A stretch of DNA of 64,000 nt from Paragordius varius (taxonomy: Eukaryota; Nematomorpha), in assembly GCA_964247055.1 (NCBI GenBank), contig OZ176052.1, positions 4,650,001 to 4,714,000 on the forward strand, read 5' to 3'. Positions 1-17,716 of this stretch are shown piece after piece. The position numbers were made by a program, and so were the translations under genes. A model generated the notes under the pieces. That model did no database searches, was not told the origin of the DNA, and saw only the letters and a program-made list of their open reading frames with translations. The number at the start of each line of letters is the position of its first letter. Position 1 is the stretch's first letter.

Positions 1-7696
<7,696 letters not shown>

Positions 7697-7952
7697 ATAA
7701 ATTTATATTATGTGCAATAAATGAAAAATAATTTATTTGCTTTTAATAATTTTAAAATAGTTTCTAATTTGATGCGTTGTTATTAAATTAGATAAATAAA
7801 TAGAATTTGTTTAACTATTTGACTTATGATCATATAATTAATTATATTATGCAAATAAATATTTGCGAGATTATGCACACAAATTATTATTAATAAAATG
7901 GCTTGATGATACTATTTGGAGCAAACATATTTTGCCATATATAAAATTGATA
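7697..7952. other. Convergent intergenic gap
   Basis: AT-rich spacer between the IARS2 stop and the end of a minus-strand ORF. No element or RNA gene recognised. Confidence 0.4.
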
Positions 7953-8345
7953 TTAAAAAAAGTAAAAAATAAATGATAGGACTAGAGCGCAAATGAGACA
8001 TAGGAATATTGATTCAACATTAAAATAACCAGGAGATAAGTTTAATACCGGATAATTATTATTAAAATTTTGTTTTTGACTAAAATTTATGGTATTATTG
8101 TTATGATATTTGGCAGTTATTGGTAATGAATATTGGGCATTGTTTTCATGAAAATCGGGAAAATCATTTTTTTGTATAGTATCCACGGCAGATGCAAATA
8201 AAAGAAATAAAAAAATTGTTAAAGGCCAATTAAATAAACTTTGTTTTGCGACATACAGGGTGTAATATGTGACTAAAAACCCAACAGCCATGTGCACTAA
8301 AGAATGAAAGAGAAAATTAATATTAGAATAATTCGATGCTAACAT
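7953..8345 (-). CDS. Hypothetical 130-residue membrane protein
   Basis: Uninterrupted ATG-to-stop ORF. Hydrophobic segments lie at about residues 10-33 and 38-53, followed by a polar Asn-rich linker (about 58-105) and a C-terminal hydrophobic anchor (about 108-130, rich in Leu/Ile/Phe). I do not recognise the family. The loop pattern around the second segment loosely recalls small ciliary TMEM proteins such as TMEM107, but no diagnostic motif is present. The 9.2-kb Tc1/mariner dimer begins 43 bp upstream of the ATG, so any promoter or upstream exons have been displaced or lost. It may be a real gene or chance. Confidence 0.35.
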   Translation of the reverse strand: MLASNYSNINFLFHSLVHMAVGFLVTYYTLYVAKQSLFNWPLTIFLFLLFASAVDTIQKNDFPDFHENNAQYSLPITAKYHNNNTINFSQKQNFNNNYPVLNLSPGYFNVESIFLCLICALVLSFIFYFF

Positions 8346-8813
8346 TAAAATAAATTTTTTAAAATAAAATTACGTTAGTTATTAATACAGTAAAATATGT
8401 AATTTTCCAGACAAATTTACAAACTAACAGACATAATTTTTTTATAACAGACAGAGTGTTAAAATCAAAAGATTAAAATTTTTAATTGGCGGACAAATAT
8501 TTTTTCAACGGACAATTTTTTTTATACGGACATAAATCCGAAATATAATAGGGTAAGAGGAGCTCTTATCTATAACACTGGACAACATTTCTGCCACTCG
8601 AGTTTTTTGCATTTTTTGATATTTGGTATCATTCTAACAATAAATCTGAAATAAAAATTATAACTCCTTGTAAGTTTTGTATAATTTTATATTTTTGATT
8701 ATGCGCCTTCTTTATCAAAATTTTACTAAAAAATGTTTTTCTTTGAAAATATACAAATAATGCCCATTTGTATTATATCATTCGAAAAAGTAATAAAAAC
8801 TATAAAATGCATA

Positions 8814-9026
8814 CTAATATGTATTACATCGACAGTTATTATTGGACACAGAAGCGACAAACGCGCGAACCGAGAGCTTTTTTTTATAATATATTTTTAA
8901 AACTAATGGATCAAAATAGCTCAAACTTTGTCTAGATGGTAATGAATGTCCAAAAAAAGATAACACAAGAATGTTTTTTTGTGTGAAACATTTTTTTATT
9001 GCTTTTATGTCACTCAAAACAGCCAT
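8814..9026 (-). CDS. 70-residue ORF in left arm of the Tc1 dimer
   Basis: Begins MAVLSDIKAIKKC and ends with an NNNCRCNTY tail. A nearly identical 69-residue ORF lies in the inverted right arm at 16938-17147. The two differ by one in-frame codon and a few substitutions near residues 14-22, while the last 48 residues are the same. No family recognised; it is Cys-poor except at the end, with a basic mid-section. It could be an exon of a transposon protein, or simply recently duplicated DNA that has not yet decayed. Confidence 0.3.
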   Translation of the reverse strand: MAVLSDIKAIKKCFTQKNILVLSFFGHSLPSRQSLSYFDPLVLKIYYKKKLSVRAFVASVSNNNCRCNTY

Positions 9027-9837
9027 TTTTAAGTTTTTTGTTTTTTATAAATTACCATCTCATCAATATTAATTTATTTTCTTTACAAGGCTGATAATTT
9101 CTAAATTTTAAAGATAAAAACAAAGTTTAAGGTATTTTCAATCTTTAGCCATTATGTAATAAATTTACAGTTATAACTATGCATTTTAGTATCTAGGTAA
9201 AATATTTTATTTAAAAAGCAAACCAAAAGCTTTTTCAAACATTCTTTTTAAATTAAATACTAATATAACCCTAATAATTATATTAAAATAATTTATATGA
9301 TTTTCAAATTAGTTTGTCTGTGAAAATTCTTGACTTATTTAAGGATTGAAAATATCGACCATTTATCATCATTTAAATGACTTACTACCATTTTAAGGAT
9401 ACAGTTTTTTGCGCACTTTTGAATGATATAAAATACATGGCTTCATATCTAAAACTTTTAATTTTAAAAAATTATCAATAAACTCTAATATAAAAAAAAA
9501 TTCGTGGGTGTAAGACCATTTTTCTTTTCAGATATACTAATTCTGTACTTTAATGAAATAAATTTTAAATTTGCAAGAATGGCAGTTAAAAAAAGTTAAA
9601 ATTTGTTGTCTAGTGTAATATTGAAAAATAATAACCCTATGAATTCTAGTCGGCTAAATGTTTACTTTGTATTTTATAAGAAGCTTTAAAATTATAACAT
9701 AGCATTTGATACTCACCGACTTAAGAATAAACCATTTTTGATTTAATATTAACTAATATATTAAATGAATAGGATATAATAAATCTCGCATTTAACTAAG
9801 GCAAAATATTATTTCTTTTGCATTATTAACACCAATC

Positions 9838-9896
9838 GGGGTGCAAAGTCCGACTCCCACCTCCGCGTGGTGCACCCTGGTTAATACCAACGGGAG
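9838..9896 (+). ncRNA. Probable HDV-like self-cleaving ribozyme at the LINE 5' end
   Basis: The first LINE base is position 1 of the fold. P1 is GGGGTGC (9838-9844) pairing with GCACCCT (9872-9878), including the G-U wobble at the cleavage position seen in HDV. P2 is CTCCC (9854-9858) with GGGAG (9892-9896). P3 is ACC (9859-9861) with GGT (9869-9871). P1.1 is CC (9863-9864) with GG (9879-9880). The J4/2 strand CCAAC precedes P2 and offers a candidate catalytic C at 9887. P4 is very short or absent. HDV-like ribozymes are known at the 5' ends of R2, RTE and related LINEs, where they free the RNA 5' end. The fold was read by eye. Confidence 0.75.
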
Positions 9897-10181
9897 CGGC
9901 AAAGGAAAGAAATCATCTGTATGGGGTGTGGTGGAAAAAATAAACTACCATTATTTTTTTTTCCTATAAAATACCACAATACCTGCATTCACACAGATGA
10001 TAAAGCGGGTTTATCTGGCGCTATAACCAGTTGCTAGAAACAACCAATTTGTAATATATGTAAGCGGAGATGGAACTCCGTAAGCCCAGAAAGGCAATTC
10101 CATAGGTCAGGGACACCGAAATAGTCTCTTGATTTGCAAAGGCATGCAAATTGTAAAACAATCGCCTTAATCATACCGTAT

Positions 10182-12317
10182 ATGAAAATAATGAATGAAT
10201 TGACAACACTTTTAAACAATGATATATATTTTAAAAATGATAATATTAATCTTACAAATAATTTTATTAATGATATTAATATATGTGATAATCTTAATTT
10301 TGATAATAATATTAATTTACATGATAACAATATTAATGCTCTCCTCAAAAACCACAAACATCAAAAAACACCCAACAATATGGTAAAACCACTTAAGATC
10401 GGCACTTGGAATATCTCGACGCTAGTCGGTAGATCAAACTTAGTTATCGACCAAATAAAAGAGAAAAACATTGACATCTGTTGCCTCCAGGAAACAAGAT
10501 ATAAATCTGAGGGAAAGCTGAATATAGACAACTATACAATTTTCTACAAAGGTCAAATGAAAGGCCAACATGGAGTGGCTATAGCTATTAAAAATGAATA
10601 TTGTGATAATATAATAGAAGTAAACAGACACAACGAAAGAATTATCCAAATACGTATCGGCTTTAAAAAACAAATTCTTAACATACTTTCCATCTATGCT
10701 CCCCAGTCTGGATTAAGCGAAGCAACCAAACAAGCCTTTTGGAACCAACTATACGACATTTCCCATGCAATACCTCCAAATGACAAAATTTTTATAGGTG
10801 GAGATTTCAATTCCCACGTTGGCACTAATGGTGAAGACTATATGAGAATACATGGAGGAAACGCTTTTGGCAGCCGTAACAAAGAAGGTGATATATTATT
10901 GGAATATTGCGCATCTCTTAGACTTACTATCTGCAATACCCTCTTCACGAAACCAGCAAAGAAATTAATAACTTATACAAGTGGTAATCAAAATTCTATG
11001 GTAGACTACATTTTAACACCCATTCAAGATAGAAAATTCATTAAAGACTCTAAAACATACCTTACTGACACGCAACATAAATTAATTGTAGCAATAATAA
11101 CAATAAACAAATCCTATTACCATAGTAACCAGAAACCTAAAATAAACTTAGAAAAATTACACCTTCCTGATCTTAAACTTCAACTCTCAGAAACTGTCAA
11201 TGCATCGCTTAGCCTCAACCACAAAACATCTGAACAAGCTTGGGATAATTTTAAAAACAGCATCATCCCAAATGTGCTTAATTGCTGTGGCAGAAAGAAA
11301 ATATACAGGAAAAAACAACAATCAAATTTGTGGTGGTCAGAATCAATAAAACCTTTAATTAATATTAAACGCAATAACTATAAAAGATGGAAACAAACAA
11401 AAGATAAAAGAGACTTGGAATCATATATCAAATCAAATAAAAATTTACAACAAGCCATCAATATTTCAGCCAACAAAAAAGCTTTGGATTTAGCTAAAAA
11501 ATTAGATTCAGTTAACAATAATAAAAAGGACATTAAACAAATTTCCTATATTAAAGATAAAGATCAACAACTAGTAACTGAGTGGAGTGACATAAGCAAT
11601 GTCTGGACAACGTATTACAAAGAACAATTTGCACAAAAACATGATTTTGAAACAATAAACCAACCACCAGCAATTGGTCCTCGACCACTGATAACAACAG
11701 ACGATGTAAGAGAAGCCTTGGCCAAGATGAAAAATAACAAAGCTACAGGTCCATCTGAACTCAGCTGTGACATGATCAAAGCTTTACCACAATGCATTAT
11801 ACATTTAACTAACATATTCAATCTAATCTTATCAACAAATCGCATCCCTAATGATTGGTCAAAAAGCACCATCATACCCATTTATAAAAATAAAGGAGAC
11901 ATACTCGTTTGCTCCTCCTACAGACCACTAAAGTTATTGGAACACCCGTTAAAAATTTTTGAATCCATTATTGAATCAAAACTAAGATCAATCGTTAGTA
12001 TACAGGAATCACAATATGCCTATAAACCAAACAGTAGCACAATTGATGCAATCTTCATTTTGAGAAGATTGCAAGAGAACTATTTAGCGAAAAATAAAAA
12101 ACTATATCATGTTTTTATTGATTTACAAAGGGCCTTTGATTGTATCCCCAGAAAGTTGATCACATCCACACTACGAGCCAATAATGTAGATGATTGGATA
12201 ATTAAATCAATAGAAATGATGTACTACAAAACAACAAACTGCGTCAGATTAACACTAGGTAACACAACACAGCTTTTGTTCCAAACGAATCTGGTCTTCA
12301 TCAAGGCTCCATCCTAA
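10182..12317 (+). CDS. LINE ORF, endonuclease and N-terminal reverse transcriptase
   Basis: APE-type endonuclease followed by the first half of the RT. The first in-frame ATG is at 10182; the open frame begins upstream at 10134. Seen: IGTWNISTL and CLQETR (metal-binding Glu), GGDFNSHVG, NSMVDYIL. RT follows with NNKATGPSELSCDMIKAL, SSYRPLKLLEHPLKIFE and VFIDLQRAFD (motif A Asp). Where the family has a SDH catalytic triad this copy reads TQH, so the endonuclease Asp appears lost. The frame shifts at about 12.27-12.29 kb, before the GLHQG segment, and ends soon after. The product resembles the widespread craniofacial development protein 2-like retroelement proteins. Confidence 0.9.
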   Translation: MKIMNELTTLLNNDIYFKNDNINLTNNFINDINICDNLNFDNNINLHDNNINALLKNHKHQKTPNNMVKPLKIGTWNISTLVGRSNLVIDQIKEKNIDICCLQETRYKSEGKLNIDNYTIFYKGQMKGQHGVAIAIKNEYCDNIIEVNRHNERIIQIRIGFKKQILNILSIYAPQSGLSEATKQAFWNQLYDISHAIPPNDKIFIGGDFNSHVGTNGEDYMRIHGGNAFGSRNKEGDILLEYCASLRLTICNTLFTKPAKKLITYTSGNQNSMVDYILTPIQDRKFIKDSKTYLTDTQHKLIVAIITINKSYYHSNQKPKINLEKLHLPDLKLQLSETVNASLSLNHKTSEQAWDNFKNSIIPNVLNCCGRKKIYRKKQQSNLWWSESIKPLINIKRNNYKRWKQTKDKRDLESYIKSNKNLQQAINISANKKALDLAKKLDSVNNNKKDIKQISYIKDKDQQLVTEWSDISNVWTTYYKEQFAQKHDFETINQPPAIGPRPLITTDDVREALAKMKNNKATGPSELSCDMIKALPQCIIHLTNIFNLILSTNRIPNDWSKSTIIPIYKNKGDILVCSSYRPLKLLEHPLKIFESIIESKLRSIVSIQESQYAYKPNSSTIDAIFILRRLQENYLAKNKKLYHVFIDLQRAFDCIPRKLITSTLRANNVDDWIIKSIEMMYYKTTNCVRLTLGNTTQLLFQTNLVFIKAPS

Positions 12318-12340
12318 GCCCTCTACTCTTCATTTTAATA

Positions 12341-13312
12341 ATGGATTACCTAACAAAAGATATAAAACAAGGCCCACCATGGGAACTTATCTATGCGGAC
12401 GACATTGTCCTCACCGCAACATCAATGGAAGCATTAAATCAAAAGTACAACACATGGAAATCACACTTAGAAAAGGGTGGAATGAATATAAATATAAGCA
12501 AAACAAAGGTAATGATAACGGGTGAAACTGTATATGAACGACCTAAGTTTCCATGTGGAGTATGTGATTTAGATGTTAAACTTAATTCAATCCTATGTAC
12601 ATCATGCAATAAGTGGGTACACAAAAAGTGCTCGCTTATAAAAGGGAAACTAATCAATAATGACAAATTTATATGTGAATCATGTAAAAATAAAACAATA
12701 AATCACTCATCCACTTCCCTAAATTACGTTTATATGGCAGACACCAAAATCGAATTGGTGAATAATTTCAAATACTTGGGTGATGTCATACATTGCCTAG
12801 GTGGAATAAACCAATCAGTTAAATATAGATCCCAACAGGCTTGGGTAAAATATTATCAACTTAAATTTGTCCTCAAAAATAAACACATATCAGCAAAAAA
12901 CAAAGGTTTGATTTACAAAGCCGGCATACGTCCCATACTCCTGTATGGTTGCGAAACGTGGCCGATGACAGATTCAATCGAGAAAAAACTAATGAACTTA
13001 GAAAAACGGATACTAAATTTATTCCAACCCAATAAGTCAAATTCAAATTTACATCAACTGTACCAAATTGAACCTTTAAATGTCATGCTCAGAAAAAATA
13101 GGCTCAGATATTTCGGACACATCAAACGTGCTCCAGAACAATGGACAAATAAAATTTTATCCCTACATCCCGAAGGTAACAATCGCAGGGGCAGACCAAC
13201 ATTGAACTGGGAAAAAACAATAAATAATGATTTAAGTGTTGCCAACATTGATGATAACGCCTGGCAGGATCGCAAATATTACAGACAGCTTCTATACGTA
13301 TACAATGGCTAG
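12341..13312 (+). CDS. LINE ORF continued, RT palm, PHD-like finger and C-terminal domain
   Basis: Continues the RT in another frame. The sequence GSILSPLLF reads in this frame just upstream of the first Met. YADDIVL (motif C, catalytic Asp pair intact) is near residues 18-24. A Cys/His cluster, CGVC...CTSC...H..C...CESC, at about residues 72-115 (12554-12685) is a PHD-type finger inserted between RT motif and thumb, a known feature of related elements. It is followed by KYLGDVI, ILLYGCETWPM and the FGHIKRAPEQW/GRRGRP-like tail. Single upstream frameshift aside, the frame is open to the stop. Confidence 0.88.
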   Translation: MDYLTKDIKQGPPWELIYADDIVLTATSMEALNQKYNTWKSHLEKGGMNINISKTKVMITGETVYERPKFPCGVCDLDVKLNSILCTSCNKWVHKKCSLIKGKLINNDKFICESCKNKTINHSSTSLNYVYMADTKIELVNNFKYLGDVIHCLGGINQSVKYRSQQAWVKYYQLKFVLKNKHISAKNKGLIYKAGIRPILLYGCETWPMTDSIEKKLMNLEKRILNLFQPNKSNSNLHQLYQIEPLNVMLRKNRLRYFGHIKRAPEQWTNKILSLHPEGNNRRGRPTLNWEKTINNDLSVANIDDNAWQDRKYYRQLLYVYNG

Positions 13313-14059
13313 CCATTACACAAAGACGATACGATATATTAACACCAATCATAATGTAATCTATTTGTAAAATTTAAAAAACCTTATCATAACTATATTC
13401 ATTTCAAAGAAACTTTTTTACTACTGAAAAATAATAATAATCCAATTTTTCATCTTAATAGTCTTATTTTTACAATGTTTCCAATCTTATTATAAGGTTT
13501 GATCGAAAATATCAATAGTCTAATGGGCTTCTACACTGACTGTATTTTTAGATTATGTAACATATCAACTCTCTTTGTTACATTGTTAGGTGGGACAACT
13601 TTCAATTAACGACAAGATGGGACTCTTCTTAATATTAAACATCTACCGTATAATCTCAATAAGCAGACGAGTAAATACTAATCGTCTGCTTTTAACATCA
13701 ATTATAACTGCAATATAATGTAATAGAGACATTAATTTATTAAAATAATATTTATATGAAATAACATCAATATAAATCAATAGTAAAAAAATAAATAATG
13801 GTGAAAAAAATAAAAATAAATGCCTTAAAAAATATCTATGTCCGAAAACAATTACAGATTAACCCTATGGATCGCAATAAATTAGAACGGGAACAAGTTT
13901 TACAGTTTTTTACACTAATGAAGAGATTTTCAACTATTAAATATATGCCTGCGGTTGAAATATAAAATATTCAATGATGATTTATATAATAATATTTTAA
14001 TCATCCCATACATTATAAATAATGTCTATACACCGTATTATCTAAATAAGAAAATGATA

Positions 14060-14506
14060 TTAGCTATGAAAAAATAGATTCAACTTAAATGATTCACAAC
14101 AAAAATCATATGAATTTTCAGGTAATAAATTTAATTTTTTTAAACAACCAGTCTCATCCATATAATATATGTCGCTATGTATAAACTGTAAAATTTCCCA
14201 TGCATAAGTATACCTATGCTCTATTATTTCTATTTTATTGCGATTTATAGGCTCAATCTGAGCCTGTTTTCGGACAAAAAATTTTTTTAAGCATTTACAT
14301 AATGTAGTTTTTGATATTTTTAATGAAAAAGGAATATTATCTAAAATTTCATCAATTGTTATATTATTATTGTCTTTTAAAATATTTTCGATGGCATCCT
14401 TAAATTTACAATCATCATATTTTGGCTTGCGGCCACTTTTTTTAGGTGGGATGTGAAGGCCGACGTTCAATCGCCTGCGATATTTATAAATTGTTGATCT
14501 GGACAT
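14060..14506 (-). pseudogene. Left-arm IS630/Tc1 transposase, internally deleted
   Basis: N-terminal helix-turn-helix region with MSRSTIYKYRRR, PPKKSGRKPKYDD and KISKTTLCKCLKKFF, then the first catalytic motif YMDETG. After DETG the frame jumps to the C-terminal tail KKLNLLPENSYDF that ends the right-arm copy. About 150 residues holding the second and third catalytic motifs are therefore deleted. The copy keeps the DNA-binding half only. Confidence 0.8.
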
Positions 14507-14579
14507 TTTTAAATGTTCATATTGTCCGTCATAGTATCATTCGAAGTGGGCGGATTACTGAGAAGGCTCTTAGCAATTT

Positions 14580-15335
14580 CATTCTTAATTTTAGATAATA
14601 TTCCTTATTCATTAAAAATATCAAAAACTACATTATGTAAATGCTTAAAAAAATTCTTTTGTCCGAAAACAGGCTCAGATTGAGCCTATAAATCGCAATA
14701 AAATAGAAATAATAGAGCATAGGTATACTTATGCATGGGATATTACAGTTTTTGCACAGCGACATATATTATATGGATGAGACTGGAATCAATGATTACA
14801 GCGTTTATCTATATTGTTGGTGTAAAAAGGGAGAATTTCCTACGATTAAACGTAAGCCAAGAGGTAAAAATATTATTTGGCTATGATTGGAATAAACGGA
14901 ATGATAAAATATGAGTATAAATCTGACCCATACAATGGGGATGATATATATCATTTTTTACAGGAATGTTTTAAAATAATACCTTCATCATCCTGTATAA
15001 TTTTAGATAATGCCCCTATTCATCGTTATTCTCGAAATAAAGAATTCGAAAATTTAATTTTTTTGCCACCATATTCACCTCAATTCAATCCTATTGAGTG
15101 TATTTTCCACGAATTTAAACACAAATTACGAGCCCTAAATAAGAAAGATTTAAATATGGATAAAAATATAAAAGAAGTCTCTAAATATTTTATAATAAGG
15201 ATTTAAGTAAATATTATGAACATATAGATAAAATATTAAATAATGTTTGTTTAAAAAAATTAAATTTATTACCTGAAAATTCATATGATCTTTTTTGTGA
15301 ATCATTTAAGCTGAATCTATTTTTTCATAGCTAAT
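14580..15335 (+). pseudogene. Right-arm IS630/Tc1 transposase, N-terminally truncated
   Basis: Complementary remnant to the left arm: the extreme N-terminus is missing and the early part is frameshifted. The core from about 14772 reads YMDETG, then the open frame 14877-15206 holds CIILDNAPIHRYSR, LPPYSPQFNPIE and HEFKHKLR, the second Asp and third Glu of the DDE site. Spacing between DNAPIH Asp and the final Glu is 29 residues in this copy, shorter than the 34 of classic Tc1, though an indel is possible. The tail KKLNLLPENSYDLF follows at 15.25-15.31 kb. Confidence 0.8.
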
Positions 15336-16937
15336 ATCATTTTCTTATTTAGATAATACGGTGTATAGACATTATTTATAATGTATGGGATGATTAAAAT
15401 ATTATTTTATAAATCATCATTAAATATTTTATATTTCAACCGCAGGCATATATTTAAGAGTTAAAAATCTCTTCATTAGTAAAAAAAACTGTAAAACTTG
15501 TTCTCTTTCTAATTTATTGCAATCCATAGGGTTAATCAGTAATTGTTTTTGGACATAGATATTTTTTAAGGCATTTATTTTTATTTTTTTCACCATTATT
15601 TATTTTTTTACTATTGATTTATATTAATGTGATTTAATATAACTATTATTTTAATAAATTATTGCCTCTATTACATTATATTGCAGTTATAATTGATGTT
15701 AAAAGCAGACGATTAGTATTTACTCGTCTGCTTATTGAGATTATACGGTAGATGTTTAATATTAAGAAGAGTCCCATCTTGTCGTTAATTGAAATTGTCC
15801 CACCTAACAATATAATAAAGAGAGTTGATATGTTACATAATCTAAAAATACAGTCAGTGTAGAAGCCCATTAGACTATTGATATTTTCGATCAAACCTTA
15901 TAATAAGATTGGAAACATTGTAAAAATAAGATTATTAAGATGAAAAATTGGATAATTATTATTTTTCAGTAGTAAAAAAGTTTCTTTGAAATGAATATAG
16001 TTATGATAAGGTTTTTTAAATTTTACAAATAGATGACATTATGATTGGTGATAATAATGCAAAAGAAATAATATTTTGCCTAAGTTAAATGCGAGATTTA
16101 TTATATCCTATTCATTTAATATATTAGTTAATATTAAATCAAAAATGGTTTATTCTTAAGTCGGTGAGTATCAAATGCTATGTTATAATTTTAAAGCTTC
16201 TTATAAAATACAAAGTAAACATTTAGCCGACTAGAATTCATAGGGTTATTATTTTTCAATATTACACTAGACAACAAATTTTAACTTTTTTTAACTGCCA
16301 TTCTTGTAAATTTAAAATTTATTTCATTAAAGTACAGAAAATTGGTCTTACACCCAATTTTTTATATTAGAGTTTATCGATTATTTTTGGCCCCGATTTA
16401 ACATTAAACTCAAAATTTTTAAAATTAAAAGTTTTAGATATGAAGCCGTGTATTTTATATCATTCAAAAGTGCGCAAAAAACTGTATCCTTTAAATGGTA
16501 GTAAGTCATTTAAATCATGATGAAGTTATTTAGGTTTAAATGGTCGAAATTTTAAATCCTTAAATAAGTCAAGCATTTTCACAGACAAACTAATTTGAAA
16601 ATCATATAAATTATTTTATATAATTATTAGGGTTATATTAGTATTTAATTTAAAAAGAATGTTTGAAAAAGCTTTTGGTTTGCTTTTTTAATAAAAATTA
16701 TTATTATCATAAATATTTTACCTAGTGGATACTAAAATGCATAGTTATAACTGTAAATTTATAAGATCAAAAATACCTTAAACTTTGTTTTTATCTAAAA
16801 TTTCGAAATTATCAGCCTCGTAAAGTTTATTTAATTATATTTAATTATCCTTTATCGTTATATTACGGATTTTAACAACTGTTAAAATAAATTAATATTG
16901 ATGAGATGGTAATTTTTAAAAAACAAAAAACTTAAAA

Positions 16938-17147
16938 ATGGCTGTTTTGAGTGACATAAAAGCAATAAAAAAATGTTATACAAAAAAATATTCTTGTGTT
17001 ATCTTTTTTGGACATTCATTACCATCTAGACAAAGTTTAAGCTATTTTGATCCATTAGTTTTAAAAATATATTATAAAAAAAAGCTCTCGGTTCGCGCGT
17101 TTGTCGCTTCTGTGTCCAATAATAACTGTCGATGTAATACATATTAG
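16938..17147 (+). CDS. 69-residue ORF in right arm of the Tc1 dimer
   Basis: Inverted counterpart of the minus-strand ORF at 8814-9026. See that entry for the comparison; the peptide from GHSLPSRQSLSYF to the stop is the same in both arms. Confidence 0.3.
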   Translation: MAVLSDIKAIKKCYTKKYSCVIFFGHSLPSRQSLSYFDPLVLKIYYKKKLSVRAFVASVSNNNCRCNTY

Positions 17148-17716
17148 TATGCATTTTATAGAGTTTTTATTACTTTTTCGAATGATATAATACAAATGGG
17201 CATTATTTGTATATTTTCAAAGAAAAACATTTTTTAGTAAAATTTTGATAAGGAGTTATAATTTTTATTTCAGATTTACTGTTAGAATGATACTAAATAT
17301 AAAAAAATGCAAAAAACTCGAGTGGCAGAAATGTTGTCGAGTGTTATAGATAAGAGCTCCTCTTACCCTATTATATTTCGGATTTATGTCCGTATAAAAA
17401 AAAATTGTCTGCATAATAAAAAATTTGTCCGTAGAAAAAATTTGTCCGTATAATAAAAAATTTATCCGCCAATTAAAAATTTTAATCTTTTGATTTTAAC
17501 ACTCTGTCTCTTATAAAAAAATTATGTATGTTAGTTTAAATTTGTCTGGATAATTACATATTTTACTATATTTTTCAGATTTTATTTTAAATAATTTAAA
17601 ATATCATAAGGAAGTAATTTGATGCACATCAGATTATGAAATAAAACCTATGCTAATTAGCTAATGCCATAGGGAAAAAATATCTGTGATTAAAGCAAAA
17701 AGCTAAAATTTATATA

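Larger units (their letters stand above)
9838..13337 (+). mobile_element. RTE/CFDP2-like non-LTR retrotransposon (LINE), full-length with defects
   Basis: Bounded by a perfect 13-bp target duplication, ATTAACACCAATC, at 9825-9837 and 13338-13350. The empty site is preserved in the other arm of the host transposon (16043-16055, reverse strand), which fixes both ends. Contents in order: a 5' ribozyme-like fold (9838-9896), a 5' UTR, an APE-type endonuclease, a reverse transcriptase, a PHD-like zinc finger and a C-terminal domain. It ends in a short ACGAT repeat rather than poly(A), as RTE elements often do. One frameshift separates two long ORFs. Confidence 0.92.
8388..17568. mobile_element. 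Inverted-dimer Tc1/mariner (IS630-type) transposon, about 9.2 kb
   Basis: The ends are CAGTAAAATATG at 8388 and its reverse complement (one change) ending at 17568. Each is flanked by a TA dinucleotide, the expected target duplication. The left arm (8388 to about 14.51 kb, minus the LINE) and right arm (about 14.57 to 17.57 kb) are long inverted copies. Shared blocks include the end repeat and a 70-residue ORF (8814-9026 minus, 16938-17147 plus). They also include the AGCAGACGA block (13.65 and 15.70 kb) and transposase segments. The centre is around 14.51-14.57 kb. A LINE with its own target duplication sits at 9838-13337. The uninterrupted sequence in the right arm (16043-16055) is its paralogous empty site. 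The arms differ by many point changes, so the dimer is not recent. Confidence 0.85.

Noticed and set aside
13122-13352. Minus-strand ORFs over the LINE (13.05-13.35 kb and others)
   Set aside because: Antisense to a clear RT/C-terminal domain; low plausibility composition.
15676-15894. 72-residue minus-strand ORF in the right arm of the Tc1 dimer
   Set aside because: Its left-arm counterpart near 13.48-13.70 kb is not kept open, so it is probably chance.
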